This document shows, piece by piece, positions 1-14,470 of a stretch of DNA of 64,000 nt. The notes under the pieces were generated by a model that was not told the origin of the DNA, did not search any database, and was given only the letters and a program-made list of their open reading frames with translations. Position 1 is the stretch's first letter; each line of letters starts with the position of its first letter. The stretch is from Cacajao melanocephalus (lineage: Eukaryota > Chordata > Mammalia > Primates > Pitheciidae), in NCBI GenBank assembly GCA_963573385.1, contig CAUYLG010013820.1:1-64000 (forward strand), in the 5' to 3' direction. A program made the translations under genes and the position numbers.

Positions 1-57
1 CCCCCGGGTTTTTTAAATTTTTAAATAAATTTTTGTAACAAACCCCCCAACCCCACA

Positions 58-60
<3 letters not shown>
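1..60. other. AT/C-rich window edge
   Basis: Short low-complexity stretch before the first Alu. Nothing recognised. Confidence 0.5.
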
Positions 61-540
<480 letters not shown>

Positions 541-818
541 ACAAAGCGTGGTGGCTCACACCTGTAATCCCAGCACTTTGGGAGGCCGAGGTGGAAGGAT
601 AACCTGAGGTCAGGAGTTCAAGACCAGCCTGGCCAATATGGTGAAACCCCGCCGCTACTAAAAATACAAAAATTAGCCGGATGTGGTGGCAGGTGCCTAT
701 AATCCCAGCTGCTCAGGAGGCTGAGGCAGGAGAATCACAGTGAGCTGAGATCGAGCCATTGCACTCAATGACAAGGTGACAAGAGTAAAAACTCCTTCTC
801 AGAAAAAAAAAGAAAAAG
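541..818 (+). repeat. Alu with right-arm deletion
   Basis: The right arm jumps from GAGAATCACAG to TGAGCTGAGATCG, so the usual CTTGAACCCGGGAGG segment is missing. A-rich tail ends near 818. Confidence 0.9.
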
Positions 819-1139
819 ACAGAAGCTCTGTGGAATTTAAAAATTTGACCATGGGTCATACTGCAAAACCTGAACAGGAGAAATTATTTCAGTATTTAAA
901 TCTCAAAGTCTAGATCGAATAAAACCTTTTGTTACAGTCGTAATATTACAAATATAAATCAATGTACTACTTCCTGAAAACTAAAGTCTCATAGTAAATT
1001 AAACAAAAAAATTAAAAACTAAAAACTATACATTATAAACTGGAAGAAAAAGGACCAGAAAAATGTCAGTTTCATCTGACACCTGGGCTGCTATTAGAGG
1101 CCTCTAAACAATTGTGTTTTTACTCACTTCTCCAATCCA
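819..1139. other. AT-rich intronic sequence
   Basis: No repeat family, RNA or exon recognised. Confidence 0.5.
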
Positions 1140-1620
1140 ACCTCTCACAGCCACCAGAATTATTTTCCTAAAATAGATGTGATCATGCCATTACTTAAAT
1201 GATTCTTTATTGCCTGCAAAACGAAGTTTAAACTCTTTGGGGCATTTTATCTTGCTTAGTATGCAGCTGTAACTTACCCGTCCAAGCCTCCTACTAAAAC
1301 AAATCTTACCAAAGCTCTATATTCTAGCCACCCTTAGTTATTTGCTGGTCCTCACATGGGCCTTGTACCTTCGTTCCTCTAAAAATGCTGACCCCCTCTA
1401 CTCAGAATTATCCTTTTTCCTTTTATACTCGTTAAAATTCTACTTCTTGAGAGACAAACATCGTGCCTCGCAACACCCCCACCTCCAATCCTAAGAAGTT
1501 AAATTGTTTCCACCTCTATGCTTCCAGAGTATTTCCATACTTAAATATGGCTCTGTCAGCTTTTCATTCTGTCTTACTAGTTTTTACTTGTTTAACTCAC
1601 CATGTGAGCTTCTTCATTGC
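1140..1620 (+). repeat. L2 (LINE2) fragment
   Basis: Reads like the L2 3' region: CCACCAGAATTATTTTCC, then GATCATGCCATTAC, AAACTC and CCTTGTACCTTCGTTCC, in the expected order. Highly diverged, so old. Confidence 0.65.
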
Positions 1621-2390
1621 ACAGATGTAGCCAACCTTTACAATTTCTGGAGTACTCTGGGATTTAATCTGAGAAGTATTTAATACATTTGTTGAACTAA
1701 GTGATTATTAATCATGGTAGGAAACAAGTTTCCCCACTTTATAGTCTCTCTCTGCTTTATAATCACTTGCTGACTATCTCATTCTCCCACGCTCATGCTC
1801 CTGCTTTCCTTCTCTCACATGTACCCATATACTAATACAAACAGTTTGCACAGAATAGACTAATGTTTCTCTGATCCTTCTGTTCTGAAGGTCAGTGCTT
1901 TGAATTGATTTCAGTTCTTCAGCGTTATCTCTCTGATACAATATAAACACTCTACAATACAAATACAAAAATAGAATGGATCTTTAGCTTATCCAGCCTA
2001 CTTTGGATAAGCTACAGAGAACAAGGTACAACAAAAAACAGTGCCAAAACTAAATAAATGAGCAGAATAATGAACTAGATAAGAGATCAATCCAGTTGAG
2101 CAACAGTTACTTCTGTGGAAGAACTCTGCCCTGCCTGCAGAGAATTAAACTCTAAACTTTAAATCACAAGTATAAAATTCTTAGTTTGCTGGACTGTTAA
2201 AGGAATAAAAAATCATATAAGTATGAGGGATCTTTTCGGTCCCGGAACAATCAGAGCTAAATATAGGGCCCTGTAATAAATTTGGGAAATGCAGTAATGT
2301 TTAATTACAGTTAATAATAACTAAAATCAAGATGATATCTCTTTCTTAAATAGCGAATTTGCAGTAAAGACAAGAACATAAGAAATTTCT
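1621..2390. other. Intronic sequence, nothing recognised
   Basis: AT-rich single-copy-looking sequence. No exon signals for ITCH on the minus strand and no recognisable repeat. Confidence 0.5.
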
Positions 2391-2687
2391 GGTCAGGTGC
2401 GGTAGCTCACGCCTGTAATCCCAGCACTTTGGGAGGCCTAGGCGGGCGGATGACAAGGTCAGGAGTTCAAGACCAGCCTGGCCAACATAGTGAAAACCCC
2501 GTCTCTACTAAAAATGCAAAAAATTGGCCGGGTGTGGTGGCACATGCCTGTAATCCCAGCTACTCGGATGGCTGAAGCAGGAGAATTGCTTGAACCCGGG
2601 AGGTGGAGGTTGCAGTAGCTGAGACCGCACCATTGCACTCCAGCCTGGGCAACAGGTCGAGACTCAATCTCAAAAAAAAAAAAAAGA
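2391..2687 (+). repeat. Alu (full dimer)
   Basis: Head GGTCAGGTGCGG, tail A13 near 2672-2687. Its tail directly abuts the CDC42 retrocopy, so it sits at the truncated 5' edge of that pseudogene. Confidence 0.93.
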
Positions 2688-3274
2688 AAATGTGAAAGAA
2701 AAGTAGGCGCCTAAGATAACTCACCACTGTCCAGATACTTCTTTGGTGCCTGCTGAGACCCAAACTGATCTTAAAGAAACTTAAAAGATGACCTACTATT
2801 GAGAAACTTAAAAGATGACCCTTCTACTATTGTGAAACTTGCCAAGAACACACAGAAGCCTATCATTCCAGAGACTGCTGAAAAGCTAGCCCATGACTTG
2901 AGGGATGTCAAGTATGTGGAGTGTTCCACATTCACATAAAAAGACCTAAAAAATCTATTTGACGAAGCAATATTGGCTGTCCTGGAGCCTCCAGAACCAA
3001 AGAAGAGCCACAGATGTGTGCTGCTATGAACATCTCTCCAGAACCCTTTCTGCAGAGCTGGTGTCAGCATCATACTAAAAGCAATGTTTAAATCAAACTA
3101 AAGATTAAAAATTAAAATTCGTTTTTGCCATAATGACAAATGCCCTGCACCTACCCACATGCACTCGTATGAAACAAGGCCCATAGGTATGGCCCTCCCC
3201 ATTTCCCCATCCCAGTACTAGTTAATTTTGAGTAATTGTGTATTGTCAGAAAAGTAATTAGTACTACTTTTGGT

Positions 3275-3304
3275 TGTGTGTGTGCGTGTGTGTGTGTGTG
3301 TGTA
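3275..3304. repeat. (TG)n microsatellite
   Basis: About 14 TG units with a GC interruption, grown from a T/G-rich part of the CDC42 3' UTR copy. Confidence 0.9.
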
Positions 3305-3325
3305 TCTTGTTTAAAACCAAGGCAT

Positions 3326-3630
3326 GGCCAGGCGTGGTGGCTCACACCTGTAATCCCAGCGCTTTGGGAGGCTAAGGCAGGCAGATCACAAGTTCAGGAG
3401 TTTAAGACCAGCCTGGCCAATATGGTGAAATCCCATCTCTACTAAAAATACAAAAAATTTGCCAGGTTTGATGGCACATGCCTGTAATCACAGCTACTCA
3501 GGAGGTTGAGGCAGGAGAATCACTTGACCCCGGGAGGCGGAGGTTAGGGAGCCGAGACTGTGCCACTGCACTACAGCTTGGGCAACAGAGCAACACTCCA
3601 TCTCTAAATAAATAAATAAATATAAATAAA
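3326..3630 (+). repeat. Alu inserted in CDC42 pseudogene UTR
   Basis: Head GGCCAGGCGTGG, tail (AAAT)n to about 3630. Short flanking duplication of GGCATG (3321-3326 and 3632-3637) joins the two pseudogene halves. Confidence 0.92.
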
Positions 3631-4236
3631 TGGCATGCTTGTGGATGACTCTTTAACAGACTAAATTGAATTGTTGAAGCTGCTTCCTGGTTCCACTCTG
3701 GGACATCTTAGTGTTTTTTTGGGGTTTTTTTCCCCTCCTCTTTTTTTGGAGGGGGGGAGTGTGTATATGGTTTGTTTTTTAGTCTTTTTTTTTTTTAATT
3801 CATTAACCAATGGATAGCCCTTAAGGGGAGGAGGATGGATAGATTCCACATTCTATTTCCTAGAAATACTTTAGAAAACATGTTCCTCATCTGGTGGTCT
3901 TAGGAGGGAGTATAATAAATGCCTCATTTAATAACATACTCCTTTTTGAAAGCTGCCTTTTCACTCCAGCCTTGAGTAGACCCAGTATTTGATGCAACTT
4001 GTGAAAGTGGGTGGAGGCTGTCTTGCCCCTCCTCTTTTCTAGGAGGCACTGTATGTGGCTGTGACTTTCAAGGGACATTTGTTTGCCATTTGCTAATTTT
4101 TTTGGAAAGTTAATTTCTTAACTTCTTTCAATGATAAATGAAGAAAAGTGTTGCACCTTTGAAATACACCAAATGGGTTTCGTTTATAATTTAAAAAACG
4201 TTTTCCCTGTCAAAAAAAAGAGGAAAAAAAAAAAAG

Positions 4237-4384
4237 ACACAGATGAATTCAGTATAATAGCTGAGGTTATATACAGACATAATTAAATAGGAAATGGGTA
4301 AATAAAGACAGGGAAGGATATAACAGACTTACATCCAAGGTAAAGACCCTGGCTAAACAATAAGAGGAAACGAACAGCTGATTC
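4237..4384. other. Intronic spacer
   Basis: No family recognised. Confidence 0.4.
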
Positions 4385-4448
4385 AAGAAATCTAAGACCA
4401 ACCTGGGCAACACAAAGAGAACCTGTCTTTATAAAAAATTAAAAAATT
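4385..4448 (+). repeat. Alu fragment
   Basis: Only the arm-middle phrase AGACCAACCTGGGCAACAC to the A-rich linker remains, directly before the next Alu. Confidence 0.7.
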
Positions 4449-4750
4449 GGCTGGGCACAATGGCTCATGCCTATAATCCTAGAACTTTTGGAGGCCAAGG
4501 TGGTTGAATCACTTGAGGTCAGGAGTTCAAGACCCAGCCTGGACAACATGGTAAAACCTCATCTCTACTAAAAATACAAAACGTACGCTGCGCATGATGG
4601 CGCACACCTGTTCCCAGTTACTGGAGAGGCTGAGGCAGGAGAATCGCTTGAACTGGGGAGCGCAGGTTGCAGTGAACCAAGATCAAGCCACTGCACTCCA
4701 GCCTGGGTGACAGAGCAAGACGCTGTTTCAATAAATAAATAATTAAGTAG
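4449..4750 (+). repeat. Alu (full dimer)
   Basis: Head GGCTGGGCACAATGG, tail of AAAT units. Confidence 0.9.
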
Positions 4751-4761
4751 GTAAGGGGGTG

Positions 4762-5072
4762 GGCCGAGTAGTTCACACCCATAATCCTAGCACTTTGGAA
4801 GACCGAGGTGGGTGGATTGCTGAGCCCATGCATTTGAGACCAGCCTAGGCAATATGGGGAGACTCCATCTCCATAAAAATGCAAAAATTAGCTAGGCATG
4901 GTAGCATGCATCTGTAGTCCCAGCTGCTCAGGAGGCTGAGGTGGGAAGATCACTTGAGACCAGGAGGTCAAGGCTGCAGTGAGCCATGATCACACCACTG
5001 CACACTGCACTCAAGCCTGGGTGACAGAGCAAGACCCTGTCTCAGAAAAAAGAAAAAAAAAAAAAAAAAGAG
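4762..5072 (+). repeat. Alu, J-like
   Basis: Head GGCCGAGTAGTTC; GTCAAGGCTGCAGTGAGCCATGATC is the older J-type right arm. Tail A17. Confidence 0.88.
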
Positions 5073-5137
5073 CAAGAAAATAAATTTGAGAACCACAAAA
5101 TAGGATTTTAACTTCTAACCATAAATTATCTTGTCTC

Positions 5138-5713
<576 letters not shown>

Positions 5714-5976
5714 TCTCTCTAACTTTCTAAAACACAAATCTAACCACTCTTTGTTATAAACACTGATTACTTCCCATCTCCCTTACCAATAAATTTCTTT
5801 TTTTAGCCACACCTGAAAGACACAGCCCACTCCCATTCTTAAGGCTCCCCCTATTATAGGGGCTTTCATGGTTATTAGGGCAAGTTTTGTGCATTCTCTT
5901 CTTTCATGTGTCTTGCTCATGCTGTCTCCTGAAAGGGTCCTTTTCTACTTCTCTGCATTTAAACAGCAGCAATCCT
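5714..5976 (+). repeat. L2-like fragment
   Basis: CTAAAACACAAATCTAACCACTC and the following C/T-rich text resemble L2; continues after the next Alu pair. Low identity. Confidence 0.4.
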
Positions 5977-7400
<1,424 letters not shown>

Positions 7401-7431
7401 TTAGACCCAAGATTTAAAAAATCTGAGATGG

Positions 7432-7728
7432 GGCTGGGTGAAGTGGCTCACACCTGTAATACTAGCAACTTTGGGAGGCTGAGGTGGGTGGATCACCTGA
7501 GACCAGGAGTTTGAGAACAGCCTGGGCAAAATGACAAAACCCCATCTCTATAAAAAAACATAAAAATTAGCCATATGTGGTGGCACACACCTGTAGATGC
7601 AGCTACTCAGGAGTATGAGGAGGAAGGATCACTTGAGCTCGGGAGATCAAGGTTGCACTGAGCCATGATCACGCTACTGCACTCCAGCCTGGGTGACAGG
7701 GTAACACTCTATCTCAAAAAAAGAAAAA
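7432..7728 (+). repeat. Alu, J-like, with target duplication
   Basis: Flanks AAAAATCTGAGATGG (7417-7431) and AAAAATCTGAAATGG (7726-7740) form the duplication. Confidence 0.92.
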
Positions 7729-7740
7729 AATCTGAAATGG

Positions 7741-8668
7741 TTATGGATTACGACTTCTTGAGGTACAATCAGCATTTATCATCATAGTAAAGAAAAAATT
7801 AATAATGATGTTAGCAAATAAGACAGTTTATGCAAAGGAAAAAAACTATTAATCATTATCTCTGAGAATAATTTATTATTTTTTTAAGTCAGAAAAAAAT
7901 AAAATGTATATTACTTAAGTAATCTGAAAAAGTACAGACTCTTTTAAAAGACTGCTCTAATCAGAGCTTTCAACTTAAAGCTGCCAAAAGGAAGTCATAA
8001 GAATTCTAGTCTGATATAAGATAGCTACCCAAGCTAGCTTGAGGATGGGAGGTGAGAAAAAAAATGGAATCTGGCCTTAACTAAGAAATAGTATTATCTT
8101 TCTTTAAGAATCAGATACTGCTAAAGAAAGAGACCAGAGTTAATAAAGGAAATCCCAAAAGAAAATTGCATGATGTGGTTACCTTAAGATAGTATTACTT
8201 CTATATTCAATCACCTTCAGGTCTTGAGGAGGATAATAACAATAAGATATCATCTGTGATCTAACATACTCATAATCCAGAAGAAGCTATAAGCCAGGCA
8301 TAGTTGAAACTAAAATACAGAGGATAATTGTTCTAGAACAATAAATGGTATTAAATTAAAGGGAGAGAGACTGAGGTTTTCACTGTGTGATAGAAATACA
8401 TGCATGTCTGAGGAAAATCCAGTGACCCATTCTGCTAATAGAAATGGTTCACATATAAAGACCTACAAAGAGACCATATGGAGACAGACTGTGAAGGGTC
8501 TGAGCTGACACTAAAGCAATTGTATACCGTAGTCTAAGAGAAGCACTTAAGGTTTTTGAACAGGAATGAAACATATGAGATGGACTATTAAGAACATTAA
8601 TCTGGAAGCAATACATGAAATGATTAGAGAAAAAAATAAAGACAAGATATTAATTAACAACAGCAACT
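7741..8668. other. Intronic sequence, old repeat relic at right
   Basis: Mostly unrecognised. 8540-8640 (AAGGTTTTTGAACAGGAATG ... ATCTGGAAGCA) resembles a common ancient mammalian repeat whose family I cannot name. Confidence 0.4.
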
Positions 8669-8970
8669 GGCCAGGTACGGTGGGTCACACCTGTAAACCT
8701 ATCACTTTGGGAGGGCGAGACGGGCAGATCACAAGGTCAGGAGATCAAGATTAACCTGGCTAACATGGTAAAACCCCATCTCTACGAAAAATACAAAAAA
8801 TTAATTAGCCAGGCGTGGTGGTGGCAGCTGTAATCCCAGCTACTCAGGAGACTGAGGCAAGAGAACTGCTTGAACCCAGGAGGCGGAGGTTGCAGTGAGC
8901 CAAGATCGCGCCACTGCACTCTAGCCTGGGCGACAAAGTGAGAGTCCATCTCAAAACAAAACAAAAAAAA
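8669..8970 (+). repeat. Alu (full dimer)
   Basis: Head GGCCAGGTACGG, right arm intact, tail of AAAAC units. Confidence 0.92.
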
Positions 8971-8971
8971 A

Positions 8972-9098
8972 GGCCGGGCGCAGTGGCTCCCAGCACTTTG
9001 GAAGGCCGAGGAAGGCGGATCACCTGAGGTCAGGAGTTCGAGACCAGCCTGGCCAACATGGTGAAACCCCGTCTCTTTAAAAAAAAAAAAAAAAAAAG
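8972..9098 (+). repeat. Alu left monomer with poly(A)
   Basis: Begins GGCCGGGCGCAGTGG, ends GTCTCTTT plus A18. No right arm. CACGCCTGTAATC is deleted inside the head. Confidence 0.88.
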
Positions 9099-9153
9099 CA
9101 ACCAAAGGAATATCATTAGCCATCAGAGGAGTACAAGCCAAAACCACAGTGAG
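9099..9153 (+). repeat. L1M ORF2 fragment, part 1
   Basis: AATATCATTAGCCATCAGAGG ... CAAAACCACAGTGAG matches L1 ORF2 text that continues at 9345 after the Alu. Confidence 0.8.
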
Positions 9154-9328
9154 GAGCTGAGTAGGGTGATACATGGCTGTAGTCCCAGCTACTCAGAAGG
9201 CTGAGGTGGCAGGATCACTTCAGCTCAGGAATTAGAGATTGCAGTGAGACATGACCGCACCACTACACTCCAGCCTAGGTGACACAGCAGGCTGTCACCT
9301 GCTTTGTCTCAAAAAAAAAAAAAAAAAG
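9154..9328 (+). repeat. Alu right arm (5'-truncated)
   Basis: Begins near GTAGGGTGATACATGG, has GTAGTCCCAGCTACTC to poly(A). Contains a small inverted CAGGCTGTCACCTG motif before the tail. Confidence 0.85.
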
Positions 9329-9344
9329 CAAAATTAAATAGATA

Positions 9345-9511
9345 AATAAAACACACACAGAGAGTGAGATACTACTTCACATCCACTAGAATGGCTATCA
9401 AAAAAAAGATAACAAGCACTGACAAGAATGTAGAGAAATTAGAATCCTCACATATTGCTGATGGGAATGCAGAACGGTGCACCTGCTTTGAAAAATACTT
9501 TGGGCCTGTGC
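9345..9511 (+). repeat. L1M ORF2 fragment, part 2
   Basis: GTGAGATACTACTTCACATCC, then ATGTAGAGAAATTAGAATCC and GCTGATGGGAATGC, the L1 ORF2 C-terminal coding region, decayed. Confidence 0.85.
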
Positions 9512-9880
<369 letters not shown>

Positions 9881-10225
9881 CTGAAGATTGGATTTTTAAA
9901 ATGTGGTATAATCACACAATAAAATATTACTTAGCAAAAAAAAAAGGAATTAAGTAATGATTCATGCTACAACATGGATGAACTTGAAAACAGTCTGCTC
10001 AAAGAAGACACAAAAGGCGACACATTGTACAATTCCACTTATATGCAAGATCCAGAATAGTCAAATCTAGAGACAGAAAGATCAGGAATTGCCTGGGTTT
10101 GTGGGTGGATGGGTTAAATGGAGAGTGACTGCTAATGAGTACTGGGCTTCTTTCTGGAGACATGAAAAGATTTTAAAATTGATGTGGTGATGGTTGCACA
10201 ACTCTGTTAATTTACTTTTGGGGCT
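9881..10225 (+). repeat. L1M fragment, part 3
   Basis: Text includes ATGTGGTATAATCACACAAT, TGCTACAACATGGATGAAC and ATTCCACTTATATG, the end of L1M ORF2 and its 3' UTR. Confidence 0.8.
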
Positions 10226-10778
<553 letters not shown>

Positions 10779-11060
10779 GACTGAAATCTTAACAGACCTG
10801 GACCTGGACACACTTTTGTAATAAACCACTATCTATTCCATGGGCCTAACAGACTTTGTCCCAGGCCATCGTACGTTCTTTGAGCCCTCTGAATTCCCTT
10901 AAAAATCATTTACCATCCCTCTAAAATCATCCACACTTCCCCACTTCCTTTTCCCCTATGAAGAAGAGTGTATAATCATTTGTGCCCCACTGTGTGATGG
11001 GGTAAACATTCTGTGATCCACCCCACCCCTACCCATGCATGCTAACAATACATCAGGCCC
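10779..11060. repeat. LTR-like remnant
   Basis: AACAGACCTGGACCTGGACAC, ATAAACCACTATC, CTTTGAGCCCTCTGAATTCCC and TGAAGAAGAGTGTATAATCAT look like an old LTR promoter region. Family not named. Confidence 0.4.
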
Positions 11061-11228
11061 TAGTGGGAGGATCACTTAAGCCCAGGAGTTCAAAATCAGC
11101 CTGGACAATACAGTGAGACCCCATCTCTACAAAAAACTAAAAAATTTGCTGGGCATGGTGGTGCACCCCTGTAGCCCCAGAAGCAGGAGGTTGCATGATC
11201 ATGCACTGTTATAAATAATAAATAAATA
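11061..11228 (+). repeat. Degenerate Alu fragment
   Basis: Head missing; has GAGGATCACTTAAGCCCAGG and an arm linker, then a deletion through most of the right arm to AAATAAATAAAT. Confidence 0.8.
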
Positions 11229-11444
11229 GGTAAAACCTGTAGGGGATATGAACTATATCTCAACAAAGCATTAACACAATACAAAACAAACAAAAATAGC
11301 AATTACCGAGGTGCCCAGATTTAAGAGGAAAAAAAAACTGTAAAATATCCAAGAATATTCTACAATAAAAATTATATGTCTATACATCTTCATTCATTCA
11401 TTCAGCAAATATTAATTGAGCACCTGACATGTAACGACCATTAA

Positions 11445-11731
<287 letters not shown>

Positions 11732-11798
11732 CTCTTAGGATTCTTTTTTAATCACAGGGGGGAAAACAAAGTAAAGTGGCAATGTTTCTAAAACTTAC

Positions 11799-11868
11799 CA
11801 GTGATCTGAAGTTGTGATTTCATGGTGAGGCTACCCATTGAACCAGGTTGTGATCCACTGTCAGACAT
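11799..11868 (-). CDS. ITCH: ITCH start-codon exon, coding part
   Basis: ITCH encodes a HECT-type E3 ubiquitin ligase (C2 domain, four WW domains, catalytic HECT domain) that acts in the cytoplasm and on endosomes on substrates such as JunB and other PY-motif proteins. Only the start is here: on the minus strand ATG at 11868 opens 23 codons plus one base. The peptide begins MSDSGSQPGS and ends KSQLQIT, just before the C2 domain. The exon (11799-11889) has a 21-nt leader, a CAG acceptor (AG at 11891-11890) and a GTAAGT donor (11798-11793), and the phase-1 end fits a following Val codon. ATG context has G at -3. I recall Leu at residue 8 in human and mouse ITCH; here the codon is CCT (Pro). The remaining exons lie beyond the left edge. 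Identification is from recalled protein sequence, strongly supported by the exact splice signals. Confidence 0.93.
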
Positions 11869-11889
11869 ACCACCAATAGGTTGGAAAAC
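11869..11889 (-). other. ITCH: ITCH 5' UTR part of start exon
   Basis: 21 nt of leader from the acceptor to the ATG, reading GTTTTCC ... GGTGGT on the minus strand. The polypyrimidine tract upstream is weak (TGCCTTCTTTGCCATGTTCAG). Confidence 0.85.
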
Positions 11890-12029
11890 CTGAACATGGC
11901 AAAGAAGGCAGTGTAAACATCAAAAATTCCCATTAAAAACATATGTAAATAGTGGTAACCTGTTTATTTCCTATTGAAGACCATGTGACAACCAAAGGTC
12001 TTTACACTGCTAAACACAATTTTCAATTC

Positions 12030-12289
12030 TAGTCTTTATCCTACCTAATTTATTGGCAAAATCTGACATGGCTATTCATCCCCTTCTCTGTGTTTTACTT
12101 TCTTCCCTTCAGTTCCCAAGATATATTCTTCAGGTTTGTGTACTACCATATGGATTGCTCCTTCTCAGTATCCTCTGAAGATTCCTTTTCTTTTCTACAA
12201 TTATCTTAATGTTGACATATCCTAGAGCTCAGTTCTTGATTCCCTCTTCTAACTACATTCATTCCCTTGAGGATATTATCCAGTCCCAA
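12030..12289 (+). repeat. L2 fragment
   Basis: CTGACATGGCTATTC, CTCAGTTCTTGATTCCCTC and GATATTATCCAGTCCCA follow the L2 order. Diverged. Confidence 0.55.
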
Positions 12290-12446
12290 GTAGGTAGGAC
12301 TACAGGTGTGTGCCACCATGCTCACCTAATTTTTGGGATCTCACTATATTACCTCAGCTGGTTTCAAACTCCTGAGTTCAAGTGATCCTACCACCTTGGC
12401 TTCCCAAAGTGCTGGATTACAGACATGAGCCACCATACCGCACCTG
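12290..12446 (-). repeat. Alu left-arm fragment
   Basis: Starts at GGACTACAGGTGTGTGCC and ends at CCATACCGCACC; lacks the right arm. Confidence 0.82.
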
Positions 12447-12715
12447 TTCAAGTTATCCATTTAGAAGTCAAATGTTTGCTAGTACTATAGGGGCCAAGAG
12501 AAGACTTCCCCTTTGTTCAGTGAAGGTTCACTGAAAATCATCTGACAAAAAGAAGGCAGGTAAATTGGAGAAAAGGCATGTATAACTATTAGCATGCATG
12601 AGTTGGAGTGGGGTGGATCACAAAACGATCACTCCATCATGCAGTGGGGTACAGATGATTATAACCAAGAGGATTATAACCTGGAGCATCTATATAACAT
12701 GTCCAAACCAACTTT

Positions 12716-12960
12716 ATTTACTTATTTATTTTTTGAGACAGGGTCTCACTCTGTCACCCAGGCTAGGGTGTTATGGAGAGCTTCCTGGGCTGGGGGGTGC
12801 TCCTGCTTCAGCCACCTGAGTAGCTGGGACCACAGATGCATACCACCACTCCCGGCCCAGGAGGTAAAGTCCACAGTGAGCTGTGATCACACCACTGTAC
12901 TCCAGCCTGGGCGACAGAGGGAGACCCTATCTCAAAAAAGAAAAAATAAGATACAATAAA
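12716..12960. repeat. Inverted Alu-Alu fusion (second)
   Basis: Minus-strand Alu start (TTTTGAGACAGGGTCTC to about CTCCCGGCC, 12857) passes directly into a plus-strand Alu end (CAGGAGG ... CACTGTACTCCAGCC plus A-rich tail). Each half is truncated at the junction. Confidence 0.85.
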
Positions 12961-14070
12961 AAAATAAAATCAAACAAAATATACTTGGCACTTACTGTTT
13001 GCCAGGTACTACGTAAGAAGAAGTACACAAATTCAATAAGGCAAACAAAATGCCTTGAAATTGTAAACGTTGGCTTGTTTTTATGCAAACGTAGGTCTCT
13101 TTTAAAAAATTTAAATATTAAAACAATTCCTATGGCTTCTCAACTCTACCAAAATGAAATTCAACAATTCCTACTGAGATGAAGCCTATAAAATCCAATC
13201 TACTTCATTCTGTGCTTACATACAAAAACGCTCAAAGCTAAAATTTGGTCTCAACCATAGGGACTAGCTCATTTTCTTGGCATAATACATATATTTTTTT
13301 CCTTTACCGTGTTTATTTAAATTGCACTATTTCAGATGTTTTATAGCCTACAATCTGCTAAAAGGACCCTTTTATTTTAAATATAGTATACATCATAAAG
13401 TCATTAGTAGTCACCCAGAATATATTTATAAAAGAAATGAGAGGTAACATAAAAGCCTTAACACCACATTGCACAAGACATTATTCTGATTCAAACGGCT
13501 TGTTACACGAAGGGTCTTCAAAGACATCATTATTACATTATGTACAATTATTACTTCCTCTTCAATATCCAAAAGCCTGCTTGCCATAGAACAACAATAT
13601 CAAGAAAAGTAAATTATGAGGCAGTGAGAAAAGTTCAATATCTGGGTGACCAATATCTGGGTGCTGATTTTCTGCTTGATAAAGGTACTCATCTCCATCA
13701 ATAGATGTTCATCTCTACTAACAATTTATTGCAAGAAAATGCCCTTTCTAATAGTACAGTATAAATTACTCTAAATATAAATTAACCATAATTACAAAGT
13801 TGCAAAAAATTTTAAATCTCTATAAAAATTAAGTATATTTTAAAAACTAAAATTAACTTCATGTAGAAAAGATCAATGAAAGTATAAACTGCAAACATTT
13901 TTAAGAACAATGACTTTCCACATAATCACCGAGAATCATTATGATAGAATTGTGAGGTGCTCTGCCAAAAACATGCTAGTAATTTCAGTAATTTATATAC
14001 ATATACATACTAATTTTACATAACTAAAATTCATCAAGCATTTTAAATTCCTGAAAAGAATAAAAATCGC
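12961..14070. other. AT-rich intronic sequence
   Basis: No exon or repeat family recognised. A small direct repeat, AATATCTGGGTG, occurs twice near 13640-13665. Confidence 0.5.
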
Positions 14071-14470
14071 TATTGTATGATATCAAAAAAATTAGAAACC
14101 TATATTATCAATTGGCATATTCATATATTAATTTAATCACATATTCATATCACAGAACAGATTACTATACAGCTATCAAAATAAGTAACTTATTAATGTC
14201 TGAAATTGAGAGATCCCAAGAACAGCCTTAAAGTTGAAGAATATGTACAGTACATTATTTTTGCAAACTAAAACACTATATACTGCTATGGGTACAAACA
14301 CTTGTAAATAAATGCAGAAAAAGTATACATTCCATTGTGGAGAAGGGCATCTGTGTACTTAACTAGGTGGTCATAGGTAACTGTAGTTTTGTATGTATTA
14401 TTTGAAGTTCTAAAAATAAAATGTGTCACTGTTGACTTGTACAAATTTTAAAACAGCATAAAACAGAGTA
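14071..14470 (+). repeat. L1/HAL1-like 3' remnant
   Basis: ATTACTATACAGCTATCAAAATAAG, then GAATATGTACAGTA and a TATGGGTACAAACAC phrase resemble an old L1-type 3' end. Weak call. Confidence 0.35.

Larger units (their letters stand above)
2688..4236 (+). pseudogene. CDC42 processed pseudogene, 5'-truncated
   Basis: Reading in the plus direction, the sequence matches the C-terminal half of the Rho GTPase CDC42, from the NVKEKW segment (about residue 92) to the CVLL prenylation box followed by TGA at 3027-3029. It continues through the CDC42 3' UTR to CCCTGTC and a poly(A) stretch ending near 4235. It has no introns, so it is a processed retrocopy. Disabling changes include TGG to TAG at 2704-2706 (Trp to stop), a tandem duplication of about 27 bp (2776-2802 and 2803-2831) and a second stop in the NVFDEA-upstream region. 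The GTPase P-loop half is absent. An Alu (3326-3630) splits the 3' UTR after the TG tract. The parental gene is recognised from memory of CDC42 protein and UTR. It lies antisense to ITCH within an intron. Not expected to make protein; it could be carried in ITCH pre-mRNA as antisense sequence. Confidence 0.9.

Noticed and set aside
2688..3029. Functional Rho GTPase gene
   Set aside because: Half of the protein is missing and an in-frame stop occurs at 2704.
2771..3073. 100-codon minus-strand frame
   Set aside because: It is the antisense of the CDC42 pseudogene.
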